A stretch of DNA of 64,000 nucleotides from Pempheris klunzingeri (Eukaryota; Chordata; Actinopteri; Acropomatiformes; Pempheridae), in NCBI RefSeq assembly GCF_042242105.1, contig NC_092029.1, positions 8,681,885-8,745,884 on the forward strand, in the 5' to 3' direction. Positions 23,096-41,375 of the stretch are shown piece after piece; position 1 is the first letter of the stretch, and each line of letters opens with the position of its first letter. The notes beneath the pieces are model-generated. The model had not been told where the DNA came from and did no database searches. It worked only from the letters and a program-made list of their open reading frames with translations. The position numbers and the translations under genes are program-made.

Positions 23096-23619
23096 TCCGG
23101 ACAAGTTCCGACATTTGGCACCAACATGATTATCAGAATTCCTTCCAGTTCGAAGCCCCGGGATCATCACCATTATTCCTCCACCTGTTGTGTTCCCTAA
23201 TAAATAACAAATCATTCAGGAGTAAAGGAGGGGGATGAAAACAAACTTTATCCTTACTTTACCTTGAGGCAACAACAGCAGGGCAGTAAAGACAGTGTTG
23301 TTCTGAAAAACAAAGGAGAGTTGACGGCTGTCATAACCTGTTACATGAGGAAATATATTTAGTAACAAGGTTAAACCAGGACATAAAGCAGCATGTGAAG
23401 GCGGTTTAGGCGTCCTCCCCTACAGTCTTGTGACCTTAAAGCTCTAAGTATTGAAACCTGTTATCATATGTGTAACCACATGGTCTCAACTCAAAGGTCC
23501 ACTTACTAGCTTTTCAGGACTTTTAGCCACATCTAATGTGTGGGTTATCTTGCATAGTTTCACATTCTTGAAATACATTTTTTCATTTTCTTGTCGAGGA
23601 GATTGTTGCTGTTTTCAGG

Positions 23620-24050
23620 TATGCTAAATATGAAGGTTAAGCCAGCTGCAGTTAGCTTTACTAGCTAGCTTAGCATAAATATTGGAAGTATGGGGAAACA
23701 ACCATCTCTGTCCAAAGTTAAAAATGCACCTAGCAACACCTTTTGAGCTCACTAACATGTTTTAACTTGTTTGTTTAATCCGTGGAAAAACTGAAATGTA
23801 AAAACAAAAGCCAAGCTAGCTCTTTCCCCCGGGTTCCCTCTCGTTATGCTAAGCTAAGCTAATCCGCTTTTGGCTCTAGCTCCACGTTTAGCATTTAGAC
23901 TTAGTATATATAGTGGTAAATTATTCTTAGCGACAAAGCAATTAACTGTATTTCCCCAAATGTCCAAATATTCCTCCGAGATAGACATCTCATCCATCTG
24001 AGGCCGACATGGACAAGAGGTCCTATAAATGCTCCTTAGCACCCTTGAGT
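23620..24050. repeat. Fish interspersed repeat, folded-back copy
   Basis: GCTAGCTTAGCATAAATATTGG and 'ctctgtccaaag' followed by 'gctcactaacatg' and 'tttgtttaatccgtg' are the ordered blocks of a repeat also present near 56.8 kb. From 23.81 kb the opening block recurs inverted (GCTAAGCTAAGCTAATCCG), so two copies in opposite orientation are probably joined. Confidence 0.6.
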
Positions 24051-24492
24051 TAAAATTATTTTGTCACACTTGAACTTCAAACTGACATAAATCCTGAAAC
24101 TACTAACACTTGCAAAAACAGAGGACATATTATGTGACCATATTCTCTTTGTTGATTGCTGTCATGCAACAATCTTGTCCCTACTGTGACACATTGACGG
24201 GACAATCGTCACCTTTAACAGAACTGGGATAGTATCAGTTCCAGTGTTGTTATACACACAGTAACTCACCTTGTTGAGGGACTGGCGTGGACAGTGGTGT
24301 GTTATAGATAATGAAGACTCCAGTGTTGAATCTAGCCACTCCTTCTTGAATGTGACTGCAGCCTTAACAAGTGCTGAGCTTTTCCTGTGCTTTTGGTTAC
24401 CTTGGCAACAAAGGATGCGAGGAATAAAAAAAATAAAAAAATCAAAAGAGCAAAAACAAACGGGGGATGATGTGAATTACGGGAGGCGTACA

Positions 24493-29640
<5,148 letters not shown>

Positions 29641-30100
29641 TTTCTGCTCCACTGTAAATAAACTCCAAACAAAACCTATAATTCCTTGTTATTTATCATT
29701 CGTGGGACTGAAAATAGTTACATAGAAGAGCCAAACTTATTTAAACACTAAGCAAAGCTCGGATTAACTAAACTATAACAACTAAAAAGTTTAAACTCAG
29801 TGGATGAGTGAGTGAGCCACTAGATGCCGCCTTTCTCATCTCATCAAGAGCCACAGCCTGACTTTAGTTTACTTGTTTTGACCAGGACCTGAAAAGATGG
29901 GCTGCAGCCTCCTGGACCGACATCCACTGACCGACGTGTTTATAAAAACTAAAATGAATCAAAGTCCAAACTAATGCATTTTCACGCAGAGCTCCTCCAC
30001 ATAATGGGTGAGTTCTTACCGCAGAGGCCTGTGCTGAGTCGCTGACACGGGGCACCACCAGGCACTGCAGGGGCACACTGACCAAATGACGTATGGATGT
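29641..30100 (-). promoter_or_regulatory. soga3: Probable 5' UTR and promoter region of soga3
   Basis: DNA directly upstream of the soga3 start codon on the - strand. CpG content is high inside exon 1 and falls off here. I see no clear TATA box or splice acceptor before the ATG, so the first coding exon may also be the first exon. Confidence 0.35.
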
Positions 30101-30929
30101 ACGTCAAACCAGGAAGCAAACACACAACACCCCCAACACCACCTCCTCCTTTATTTCCTTGGATTTTTGTTGTTGTTGTTTTTTTACTTATCTGGGTCAC
30201 CACTAAAGAAGCAGCGTCTCTTCCTGGGGTCCTTCCCTCAAAGTAGAATTAGTCTTATTGGCTACAATGAAGCAGGCTGCTGTGTTGCAGGTCGCACAAG
30301 GTTTAAAAAGAGACACTGTAGTGTCCAGCGTATTTACAGTTTGACCCATAGCAGGGACTAAAAATACGGTCATCTCAGCCTCTGATGCTTTAATTTCGAC
30401 CGTCCTCTTGTGATTAATAAACTGCAATAATATCACACTTAATTCAGTGCCCCTCTGCAGGACTGAACCTCAATATGAAGTACTTTAATAACACTTTGAA
30501 GCCCTTATCGTTTGAATTTAGAATGTTCAATTTACATAGCAGTAGATACAGTATCGCCAAGCATGTTTATAAGTTCCATATTTCCACTTAATCACATTAT
30601 GTGCCATCACGCCTCATCTGCTTCTGATCCACAGATGCAATGTGCCTAAATTCAGGCCCAGCAGAGGGTGCTCTGCACATACAAAACGGAGTTAGCACAA
30701 GCTCTGAAGGCAATCTGTCCCACGCAGACGGAGAGGCAGTAAAACGCTGACTGTTTCCACTCTGTAAGGCTAGAATGAGCTCCTTAGTCATATAATTGCT
30801 AATGAGATGAGTGAGTGACAGGTCAGGTTTGCAGAGATTTACCCTCTGCAAACTGACCCTTCACCGTCCAACAGACTCTGAGAAGCCTGAGTGTGTCAGT
30901 CGATGAAATGATGAAGGCCTATATGCAGA

Positions 30930-31795
30930 TGGGTGTCAAATTAAAGGAAAAACCTGAATACATGAGCGGAGAAGCATAACAAATGCAGTTGCTTCCACAC
31001 AGGAGCACTGCATGGTATGATTAAGCGTATATCATGTTCTGTGTCATGTGTAAAAATGCTAAACACGCCCAGTTGACTGATTTTGCATTTAGATGCAAGA
31101 GGAAAAGATTTAAGAGACCTTAAAAGAAGGTTTAACGTTGCGGTATGAATGAAACTGATTGACGGCACACATGCTTGTGCATTAGTGTGACACGTAGGGA
31201 TAAAGAGTGGTGCAGTGCATAAACCCCTCATTACAAAGATGGATGTGCATATGAGAGTTAAGTGGTGCAGTGGAGTCATCCCTCATCGTATTCTCGACAA
31301 GTGGGCAAGTTAATTTTTGTCATACGCTGAGAGAAGAATGCAGGCCTGAATACTCGACCCTGACAGTGAGGGGATCCAGTGGCTCTTCTATTCTGTGGGG
31401 GACATTTTGCTGGCATGGTTTGGCTGCATTTATTGGGAAGGATCACTACAGATTAAAACACTGTTGTTCTGAGTGATCACTTTTATCCTGTGATGGAACA
31501 TTTCTATCCTGATGGGAATGGTCTCTTCCGGGGTGACTTCCAGGTGCCAAAGGGCACAAGAGGTGACTGTATGTTTTGATGAGTATGAAGATAATAGAAT
31601 AATATGCTCTGGCCTTCGCAGTAACCAGATCTCAACCTTATTGAATGCCTAGTGTTTGGGAGATTTTGAACGGACGTGTTAGACAGCGCTCTCCACCACC
31701 ATCAACAAAACACCAAATGGGGGAATGTCTTTTGGAAAGAGTTCAATCTCTTCCAAAGTGCAATGAAGCTGCTCTGGCGGCACAACTCATTTTAT
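30930..31795 (+). mobile_element. Decayed Tc1/mariner-type transposon, 3' end missing
   Basis: The left end GTGTCAAATTAAAGGAAAAA matches the inverted terminal repeat of a Tc1/mariner family I recall from many teleosts. Inside, broken frames still read as transposase C-terminal pieces: GTFCWHGLAAF near 31.4 kb, then a stretch like a DLNPIEHLWEIL block at 31.63 kb, then RVRQRSPPPSTKHQMGECLL from about 31.67 kb. Stops and frameshifts interrupt it, so it is dead. No matching right end is seen; at about 31.8 kb a different repeat begins. Confidence 0.7.
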
Positions 31796-31799
31796 GCCT

Positions 31800-32315
31800 T
31801 TATGTCAGCGATAGCAGTGGTCCATCCGTCCGTCTGTCTGTCCGTCCCATTCTCATGAACACAATATCTTTGGAACGCTTTGAGGTGAATTCCTCAACTT
31901 TGGCACAAATGTCCTATTGGGCTCAATGATGAACTAGAATTACATTTTGGTGGTCAAAGGTCAAGGTCGCTGTGACCTCACAAAACATGTTTTTGGCTGT
32001 ACCTTGAAGAATTCATACATTATTTATGGAAAAATGACAAAATATTCAACCAAATATCTAATAGGATGAATTTATGGTATTTTATATCCAAAAGGTCAAA
32101 GGTCAATTTTACTGTGACATCATAATGTTCTGTAAAAACACTTTTCTGGTCATTATTTATCACCATAACTCAGGAACAGAACAACAGAATGTAACAATTT
32201 CGACATCTGGCTTGATACTGAATTGGTGACAGTAATCTTGGGTGGAGACAGTCATGGATGTAAACACTTGTTGGCAGAGGCAAACAATCACTGGGTGGTA
32301 ATTCTAGTTTCTTTA
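31800..32315. repeat. Fish interspersed repeat (GGTCAAAGGTCAAGGTCGCT type)
   Basis: Two GGTCAAAGGTCA blocks about 140 bases apart, each followed by a 'tgtgacctcac' or 'tgtgacatcat' phrase, and the end block TGGCTTGATACTGAATTGG, TGGGTGGAGACAGTCATGG, GTTGGCAGAGGC are in the order I remember for an abundant teleost repeat. It abuts the broken transposon on its left. Confidence 0.65.
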
Positions 32316-32319
32316 ATAT

Positions 32320-34000
32320 ATCACCTGTCTGTATATGTACCACATTATTAAAGGCAGAGGAACCAGTCATTTGTTTTATATGTAAATACTAAATTTCTAG
32401 AATTTCCCCCCCGGGGATCATTACAGTATTTCTATCTATCTATCATCTATCTATAGGGATGTATGAACTTATTACTCTATATCGAAGTGCACTTGCAGTA
32501 CGCCTATATTAGTTAATCTCTTAACAAGGTCTATGCTGTCTGTGCCTAAGGTCTATAATATGTGAGTGCATACAGGTATTTGTATTCACATTCCTGCAGC
32601 AGCAGGGATGCGGGTTATAGTGACCTGTGCTAAATGCCTTTGATAGAAAAGCCTCAGCCCTTCTACAATCCTCTTAGTCCCTGGCTTAGATCCCTCTGTG
32701 TCCCCATGGAGGACATACGCCTCCCTCTTACTCATCTCATCCAGTCTATCATTCACGTCCACACCCTTAGACCTTCCACCTCCACCCTGATGCCATGGGT
32801 GCAAAGAGACAGGTGGTGGTGCACCAGGATAAGATGTAAGTGGTGCATGTGCAGTAGCTTGGAAAGAGGAGGATGTGGAAAAATGTGGCTAAGCATGAAA
32901 AAACCATAAGTGGCCTGAGACATTAAGTGTCAGGAATAAGAGAATGTGTATGATATGAGGCTTTTGGACAACAGGAAAAGGATAGTGGATGAATAATTTA
33001 ATAGATGCCATTAGCAGAGCCACAATGTGATGAAGGAGCAGTGGGATACAGTGCTTTTGTCAAAGGCTAATGAAGAAATGGATGGTGAGTGTGTGGAAAA
33101 AATATATGGATTAGAGGGAATGAACCAGGATATTAAATTCAAAGAAAAGACATCCCTAAAAATCGTATTCACTCTGTCCACCATCCCATGTAAGCTCATG
33201 TATTGTGTGGTAATTTGCACAACACTATATCAAAGCCAAATGTTAACTAACTCATATGGTTTGAGAGGTACAGTAGCGGCTTGATGGCAGATTAGTAAAG
33301 GCTTCTCTTCCAGTGACCTGCTTTCCTGGGTAACTCATGGAGTGACGTGGAAATAAGCTCTTTTGGAGCTAAAGCCAATTTACCCCCAAAGATTAGGGCA
33401 GATCTGTCTGGACAGGCCAAAGACCCACAGCCTACCTCTGCCTCTCACACACACCTATAATTGTCCTTTCCATCTCGTAGATCCTAGGATGGAAGAGAGA
33501 GAGAGAGAGAGAGGGAGAGAGAAGAAAGCAGAGGAATGAGGAGAACGAGGAAATAGGAAGATGGGGGATGTGAAGGCTTCAGCTCCAGATTAGGTTTCTA
33601 ATTGGTGACATCTTGATCCTATATGTTTAGTGCTACTTTAGCAGTGAAGTATCCGATTTAAATTGCTTTTGCAAATGCATGGATTGTGCGCACATCCTCA
33701 CACCAGAACTAACACAAACACACACACATATAAGCTATGGGGTGCTGACATTGTCTTTATTTCAGTTATGTGTGCAGCCAGAAGCTGTGTTGATTGAAGA
33801 CAATGAAATAACCATTTGTTTTCTTTAAAAAAAAAAAAAGCTCTTTTCAGGATGAGTTTCCCTTCAGTCCTACATGGCAGTGAGACAACATTGAGCTGAA
33901 CTTCAATCTCTTATTCTTGCACCTCAGCTACATCACACAGCAAAAATAAATAAATCATGTGGACCCACACAAAAATATTATAACAAAGATACCCACGAAT
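32320..34000. other. Gene-free interval downstream of elovl4
   Basis: No supported coding region. It contains a short TATC tetranucleotide run near 32.44 kb and a (GA)n run at 33495-33522. Confidence 0.5.
33495..33522. repeat. (GA)n microsatellite
   Basis: GA dinucleotide run with one GGGA interruption, in intergenic DNA. Confidence 0.85.
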
Positions 34001-34851
34001 TTGCATAAACACTAAAAGAAACTACAGTCTCCCCTCCAAAGTGTTTCAAACCAGGTTTTTAATTCACAATGAACACAAACAAAATAGCATGTCATTCTGT
34101 AAATGCAGCACAGTTATATCAGTTTGAGACAGCGGAGAAATGTAAAGTCCATGACATGTTGGATTTGTAGATGGTGTAGACGAATGAAAAGTAGTTAAAT
34201 AAAATAGATGGCAAGAATGTGTTGTGATATTTCGTTTGCTAACATTGCACAACTCTAAGTAAACAAAAAAGTCCCCCCCCCCCCCGAACCAAGAAAAAAA
34301 AAAACTTTGGTATAAACATCTGCATGTGTTGTTGGTAATAGTTAAATTCATTAAAACTCTTTTAGAGCACTATAAAATAAATTAGCATATTAAAGACTAT
34401 TTAAGCTTTCATTTAAAACAATACTGGAATCCAGAGTACAAAAGTTGGAGGTGAATTTTGGTTGGTAGGTTAGCTGATGCTGAGCAGTTTGTAGGTCTTT
34501 TAATATTTTGGTCCTATTACGGTCCAAAACACAGTTGGACAGAAGAGCGCGGAGCCTACATGATCAGCATTATGCTTTTCTTGATTATTAAAAAAAAAAA
34601 AATCTGTTATGGAGACAACCAACACCCCTCTCTTCCTCAAATCCAGAAACCCTTACAGACACACACACTGCTACTCTTTCACCTGTCCAAGTTGGTCAAA
34701 AATCACATCCTTCTACATTATTCGCAGGGATGATGATGCCGATCTTGTTTTCAACTTCTCTGCATATCCCTCCCCTCTCCTCCCTCCTCCTCTGGCCCTT
34801 AAAAACAACTGTCCTCTTCCTGTTAATCGCCAAGCAAGCTCTCCTCCTTCT

Positions 34852-37800
34852 TTACTCCCTTTTCGCTCTTCCTTTCTTTTGGCTCTTCCCGTTATCCTCC
34901 GTCTCCTCCGCTTTGCTATGACCGTTAGTTACCATGGAGGTGCCATTTGCGACGGGCTTGCCTCCCTTCTGTGTGGAGGAAGGTTTGCGTCGGTAAGCGT
35001 GGTAGTAGAAGTTGGCGAAAAGGATGATGAAGGTGACGGCGTAGCCAATCAGAGCCCACTGCATCCAAGCGGGGAATGGGCAGCCAGTGTAGAGGGAGTG
35101 GCCGGCGTGGCCGATGGTCACGTGGAACTGGATCTGTTGAACACACAATATGTACACACATAATACAACAACACTGCCTGAAACGCAGTAAAAATGACTA
35201 GACAGAAATCAGTAACAAACTATGGACTTGAATTTATCTTTCCTGCTTTTAAATTTGGTGCATTTTGCTCAAAGACAAATAAGACAACAGATTTAAGTAT
35301 ATCTCTGTATTTGTCTTTTTCTAGTGCCTCTAACTACAATGTTATGACTTTAGTATAACAGTATAATCGCTGCTTATAGCATAATATACTTTTAAGGAGG
35401 GTATTTCATCAAATGCGTCTTCTATCTGCACAAATATGCTTTGTTTTTCAAAGAGCATTGCTTCGGGCTGGAGCCTGACAGCCACAGAACACACACAAAA
35501 CCACAGCTCCGAAGTGATACCCACCATCTGAATAATGGTGAGGTATTTCTTCCACCAGAGGTACTTCTGCATCTGAGGCCCCAGTGCTGCCAGACCATAG
35601 TAACCATACATGAGGACGTGGATGGAGGAGTTGATAGTCGCACCAAAAAATGCTGTGGAGAGAATGCGTTGGATCTGAGTTAGTATCAGATACGGAGGCG
35701 GTGCTGTTTGTTAACGGTTAACGTGTAACTGAGTGCCGGTGCTTTATGCAGTCGGACGGATTCAGCAGCTGGATATTATAAAAATCACGATCTGGTTACT
35801 TACATTGTCCACCGGGGACCCACTTGATACCGATCCACCAAAGGATGAACATGGTGCAGTGATGGTAGACATGGAGGAAGCTGACCTGGTTGAACTTCTT
35901 TCTCAGGATGAAGAAGACTGTGTCGAGGAATTCCACTCCTTTGGAGATGTAGTACCACCAGAGAGCCGATGCTATCTAAAGACACGAAACAGAGTGGAGT
36001 GAATTACTGGAGCCCACTGGGCTGGATCTTAGACACCAACAGCACTGTATGAGACGGCGTCTTCGACAGATAGCAGCTTCAGACTGTGAATACAATGTGC
36101 AGACATTGCAGCAGACACCTACAACTCATGGCAGTCACTTAAGGTCCAAGTTAATCAGCCCTTTAAAGCCTCTGTCTGATTCCAGACATGTGGGACTGTT
36201 AAGTGAAGTATTTGTCCTGCAGAGTACAGTTGCAACAATTAATTGATTAATAAATTACTTGTCAGCTATTAATCCCCAACTATTTTGTTAATCTATTAAT
36301 CAGTTTGAGTAATTTTAGCATGAAAGAAACATTCTCAAATCCTGATTCTCAAATGTGAATATTTTCTAGGTTCTTTATTCTTCTGACAGTGGTGTGGACA
36401 AAACAAGACATTTGAGGACGTCACCTTGCTCTTTGATTTTCTGATATTATATAGGACAAACAACTAACTAATAAATTGAGATGTCACAGCCCTTCTACTG
36501 AGAGCAGCTTTTAAAAATACTGAAAAACAAAACTATAATCTTTGACGCGGGTAAAAGATAAAATCGAGGAAAAGTAAGAAATGAAGCTTAAAACATACAG
36601 TAAAGTAATATTATATTGTAGGATTGATACTAAGAAGTAAAGATCATAGTATACTGAGCCACTGAAGAGCACAATAAATACTTGGTCACTCAGATATCAT
36701 ATATTAAGAGTAATTGTATCACATACAGTATATTGATTCTATTCATAGTGATGTTAAAAAATGATGCAGCTCCGTTAACTGAAATCAATATTTAAATTGT
36801 ATTAAACTGTACACATATCTTATAAGACACGATGGGATGGCCATCAGTTTAGAGTTTAGAGTTTCATTGATAGATTTTCATGTGAGGAGACCTGCAAACC
36901 AAAGGCTCTGCAGATGTATTCACTAACAGGACGTCCCACAACAACATGTCACAGAACGCAGCGAGTGTGTTGTCTTATTTAGCTCTTCATCCTGATACAC
37001 ACGTGCACACAGATGCTCTCTCTGGCATCGTGCCACCATGAAAGAGTAAGGCCTGAAGGTGGAGAGCGGGGGGGTGGAGTGTTGCGGTGGTGAGACCAAT
37101 TACTCCCGCCTATCTGAGTACCGACCACGCCCTGTTTGACCTGAACTCACTAGAGATGTACAAATGTTTATTTCTCTCTGTAATCTGAATTCACTGAAAC
37201 ATATACACCACAGAAATGGCCATCTCCTTAATATCAACAGTAGGATTCCACTGCTTAGCATGCGCTAAAGTTAGAACATGATTAGTCAAATCAAGTCTAT
37301 TTTCCCAAGATGATTTTGGTGCGTGTGAATCTATGTAGTGGCATGGGATGTGTGTGCTGGAGGGAACTTACCCTGACTTCATTGACATCGTTGGAGTATT
37401 TAACAGGCTGACAGAGGTAGCTGTACCCGGCTGCTCTAGAGCCTATAAGGAGCTGATGGGGAGAGGGAGGAAAAGGACAGCGGTCAGAAAGAGGATGAGA
37501 GGAAAATGGCTGACATTCCTAACTCTGATTTGGAGAAAGCAACACCAACTGCAGTGAACGATATTAATCCCTGTTGACACCCTTTTTTTTTCTAAAAAAA
37601 GAGCATCTTAACACTAAAGGATGCTCACAGAACTGATGTACAGAGCAAGATGTAAAATACTCAAGTGTTTTTTTTTTAGGATTTAATGATTTGCCAACAA
37701 ATTTTTAATTTTCTTAGAAAGAACTGAGAGCTATTAGACATTTCTTTGCTACGGTAGAATCCATCCTCTGCTGCTGGAGATGTGTCATTGGAGAGGATAC

Positions 37801-39417
37801 ATCACAAAACACAAAGCATTTGTACATCATTTGCTGTAAATAAGTAATCAGATACACAACCGTTTGCTAGGTGCTCTGCTGAGATAATATGTAGACTAGG
37901 TTGACTATTCATCCATTTAAATGGCATATTAACGTGGTTCAAATGTGAGTAATTATGTTGTATCTTTACATTCAGTAGTAGGTCACTGGTGTAAGTTTCT
38001 CTACAACATCCTTGTTTTCTCAAAAAACACAGACAGATGCTTTTTGTGAGACTGCAAACACACAACATACAAAAAGCTAAATGAAACATGCATGATTACT
38101 GAAAACGAGTGACAGCCACAGAAAAAGCACCTGCAACGTGTCTTTTGACTTGTTAGGAGATCTTATTTTAGAAGATTGTGGCAGAGTTGAGATGACTGCC
38201 CTCTATATGCAAGTTTTATGTAATGTAAGTTTTTACAAGTCACATTTTTTGGAACCTTTTAGAGTGACAGAGTCTAGAAACACAGGACGGATTTACACAG
38301 GATTCCTTTTTTTACTAAATGTCTGCAAAGCACAGATTGACCATTACATGGTGTTTCTTCAATGTAGTCTTAGGAAAAGCCCTTTGGAAACACTGGTATT
38401 GGGAGAACTTATTAGGATCTTATTACTTAGTTAACACATCACCCTTTAAAGACTATGAATCTGTGTTATGAGTCATGTGCTCTCTGTACTACATGACGTC
38501 ATCCACGTGCCCTTCCGAGCCTCACCTCTTTGGCGATGTAGAAATTGAGGACCACCATGCTGAAGTTGTAGACTATGAGGGTCTTCCTGAGTGTGTAGGG
38601 CTGGCGGTCCTGCATGTATCTAGGCCCCGCCCACAGGAAAAGCAGGTACAGGCAGCTGATGACCAGAGTGGGGAGGGGAGACGACATCATCGGCCAGTTC
38701 TCCACCCTCTTGTCTGGGGAGAAAAAGGGATTAAATTCAAGGGTGGGAGGGAGAATGGTAAAGAGACGGGATGGCGATTGTAAATGTTGATTCACACATT
38801 TAACGCATACAGTATTAAGCTTGTTACAATCAACCCACCCATCCTCCCATATACACAACTATAGAACATACACACACTCTCCCACAACTTTTTTAAACCA
38901 CTTGACACTTTACTAGTACATTTATAACAAGATTTTGCCCTATTTGTGCATTTTATCTCAAAACATACAGGAGCAGTGCACAGGAACAAGTCCCCAGTTT
39001 GACCATATTAAACTACTTATTTGGAGGTGAAAACAAATTGAATGTTAAAATTATTACATAAACTGCATGTGGCTGATTCCTGCTCTGCATGTTACCTGCT
39101 ATCCTTCTCCAGTGCAATGAATAATCGTAATTTATATAAGTCACACTTCTAAAAAGACAAAAAGGTCAAACTGGATACTTGTCTTATCTTTTCCCCAGCT
39201 GTACAAGTGAGCTGGTGACTAAAGTCTTATCATTGGCCACAAGATTTACCCCATGACAATGATAAACTATACTCTATAATCATAACTATAATCATGCATC
39301 TGAAGTGGCACAGTGCTCTTATGTGATTTAGTGAATAGTGAAGATCTTACCTGCTATAGAAAGGCCCCATTTGTAAAATTCTACAGTGTCGTTCACAAAA
39401 TGTGTTACAACCTCCAT
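34852..39417 (-). CDS. elovl4: Very-long-chain fatty-acid elongase ELOVL4, six coding exons
   Basis: Coding exons on the - strand are 39417-39351, 38713-38526, 37452-37372, 35975-35804, 35652-35525 and 35133-34852, joining in frame into 305 residues. It starts [17 protein letters not shown], with an N-glycosylation site NDT at 9-11. The block KRVENWPMM and [19 protein letters not shown] give the first membrane segment. The catalytic histidine box HVYHH is at residues 147-151, after the conserved [28 protein letters not shown] and [20 protein letters not shown] follow, with further membrane helices to [11 protein letters not shown]. The C-terminus RAKRE fits an ER-retrieval signal of the dibasic type. 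ELOVL4 condenses malonyl-CoA with C24 and longer acyl-CoA in the ER, making very-long-chain fatty acids for retina, brain and skin. Teleosts have two copies, a and b; I lean to b from memory of the N-terminus but cannot prove it. No damage is seen. Confidence 0.95.
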
Positions 39418-39452
39418 GGCTCTATCTTTGGTCTTGATTATACTGTGGGAGG

Positions 39453-39490
<38 letters not shown>
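39418..39490 (-). other. elovl4: 5' UTR part of the first coding elovl4 exon and its (CT)n acceptor tract
   Basis: On the - strand the acceptor CCCTCCCACAG precedes base 39442, giving 25 untranslated bases before the ATG at 39417. The + strand GA microsatellite at 39458-39490 is, on the gene's strand, an unbroken CT run that serves as the pyrimidine tract of this acceptor. Confidence 0.6.
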
Positions 39491-39493
<3 letters not shown>

Positions 39494-40362
39494 GGGGAAG
39501 GCAAAAGAGTCACGCAAATGAAATTACAGGCCGTACGTTCCTTATAAGTGTAACTAGTTGCATGAGGAGCTACAATACTTAATCATTTTGTGCTCTTAGT
39601 ACTTGTCACTCTCTACAAATACTCTTCTCTGCCATACCATGCCATTAGGCTGTACCAAGTGAGAGCTGTTTAGATGGGGATTTGCATTGTGCTGTGTCAC
39701 AGAATATCCTACAGCATGAAGTTATTCGCCTCATTATAAATTCATGGCTAAAGTTTTCCCATTTTGCTCTTTTCTGCATTGCTGTAACCACCCTAAAAGA
39801 CAACACCAGGCCCCTCTTTGCTCGCCCTCGTTTGAAACGGTATGGTAACATTATCTTCTACAAGACGCTAATGCACTTTGCATTGATTCGTATGATTGCT
39901 GCACAGTCACAACAGTTTGAGATAATCGTAGGAAATAGGATGGAGAATAATGGATAATTCATTTCCTCTGTTTCTGACACTATTCTCTCTCTTACAGATT
40001 AGATGGATGGATGGATGGATGTATTTAAAAATTCCTCAATTAACCTCTTATATGTTACTGACAGGACAAATATGACTTGTAAAATCTACCTTAAAGTTAG
40101 TCATAATGGTGCATCAGCAGAGAGAGATGTGTTTATTGACTGTAATTAAAGCAGCATTACATAACAAATACTTCGCATCCACCTGAGAGCAGGTGTCTCA
40201 ATATTAATCTATAATTAATCCCATGAGTCAGATCAGCTGTCCCTTAAATAATTAATTCCTCTGTGCAGCGGCTGGTGGCCATCAATGAGTGTCCGCTGGC
40301 AGGAAAGTGCTAGAGCAATAATGCACATGGCTGTGAGCACTATATAATCTGCAGAATGGACC

Positions 40363-40383
40363 TTTTTTTTTTTTTTTTTTTTT
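40363..40383. repeat. Poly-T tract of 21 bases
   Basis: Twenty-one T in a row within the presumed first intron of elovl4; read on the gene's strand it is poly-A. Confidence 0.9.
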
Positions 40384-41116
40384 GCAGGACCTCATATGAT
40401 AACACTCAGGGTTTAGTTTAGTTGCAGTTGGCCGCGGATGGAAATGAGATAGAGAGGGTTAACGGGGTTTGTGCGCACACAAAAAGACAGGGGCGCATGT
40501 GTCAGCAGGTTTCGGTCGGACCGCTCAAGAGGCTTAAATTCAATTGATCTACGAGCTTAGATGTGGGCCTAAGTACAAATGCCCAACGACCCACACGCCT
40601 GTTGATGGTTATCTGCCTGCATGTGCGATGGCACACTAAAACAGCCTCCATGAGGAAAATGGAGAATAAAATTTGCACACTGTTGGAATAACACTGTTAT
40701 TGTGCATTTGCAATAATAATAATGCAGCATTAAAAATACCTCTCACGACAGCCTGATGTATTTTGAAATAAGTCCATCCCATAAAATCATTTAGGCTTAT
40801 TTTTATCTCGCGGATGTTTGGTTAATCCAAATGTGCTCAGGCTTAACAGGTGGGTGGGTGAAAGGTGCTGAGAGCGAATGAAGATGAGGATAAAATTAGC
40901 TTCCAAACTCTAAAAATGTCATGAAACGTGTCTCCTGCTACAGACGTAGAAATAATGGATATGTCGTGAACAAAGGGCTGGGCTCTTCTCCAGCAAAGCT
41001 ACTTCAATAATCCCCCAAATAAGACTGAAAGGTGGGACTAAGCAGGTTTGGAAAATAAATGCCGGTAAATCATTCAGCGTGCGTAAAAACAAATTACAGC
41101 AACACAGCACACACAT

Positions 41117-41147
<31 letters not shown>
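41117..41147. repeat. (CA)n microsatellite just inside elovl4 intron 1
   Basis: About 15 CA units lie 35 bases from the presumed donor at 41182 on the - strand. Confidence 0.9.
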
Positions 41148-41154
<7 letters not shown>

Positions 41155-41182
41155 GATGATAAAAAACGATGCAGTTACTCAC

Positions 41183-41300
41183 GTCCTCGATATTTAAGAG
41201 CGTGTAATGACATCCGGTGCAATTTGATGCCCAACTCCTCTCACTTACTGCTTCAGTCCTCTTCTCACTGCTAATCAGTCTCTACAGCGCACCGGCTACA
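41183..41300 (-). other. elovl4: Probable non-coding first exon of elovl4
   Basis: A strong donor (GAGGAC before GTGAGTAA on the - strand) ends at 41183. It can splice to the acceptor at 39442, so the start codon would be in exon 2. The upstream edge is not visible; 41300 is a guess. Confidence 0.45.
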
Positions 41301-41375
41301 GTTCGACATTAAACAGCAATTTGGCAAGAAACTGGACAAGGCAAGTGAAAATCTATGACTAAGATAGGCCAATTA

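Larger units (their letters stand above)
22400..24490. other. Interval between soga3 and the KIAA0408-like promoter
   Basis: No supported coding exon. It may include the 3' UTR of soga3; the first AATAAA I see on the - strand is at 22730-22735, which would make a UTR of about 1.8 kb. It also holds a 25-base poly-C tract and a fish repeat near 23.6-24.0 kb. Confidence 0.45.
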
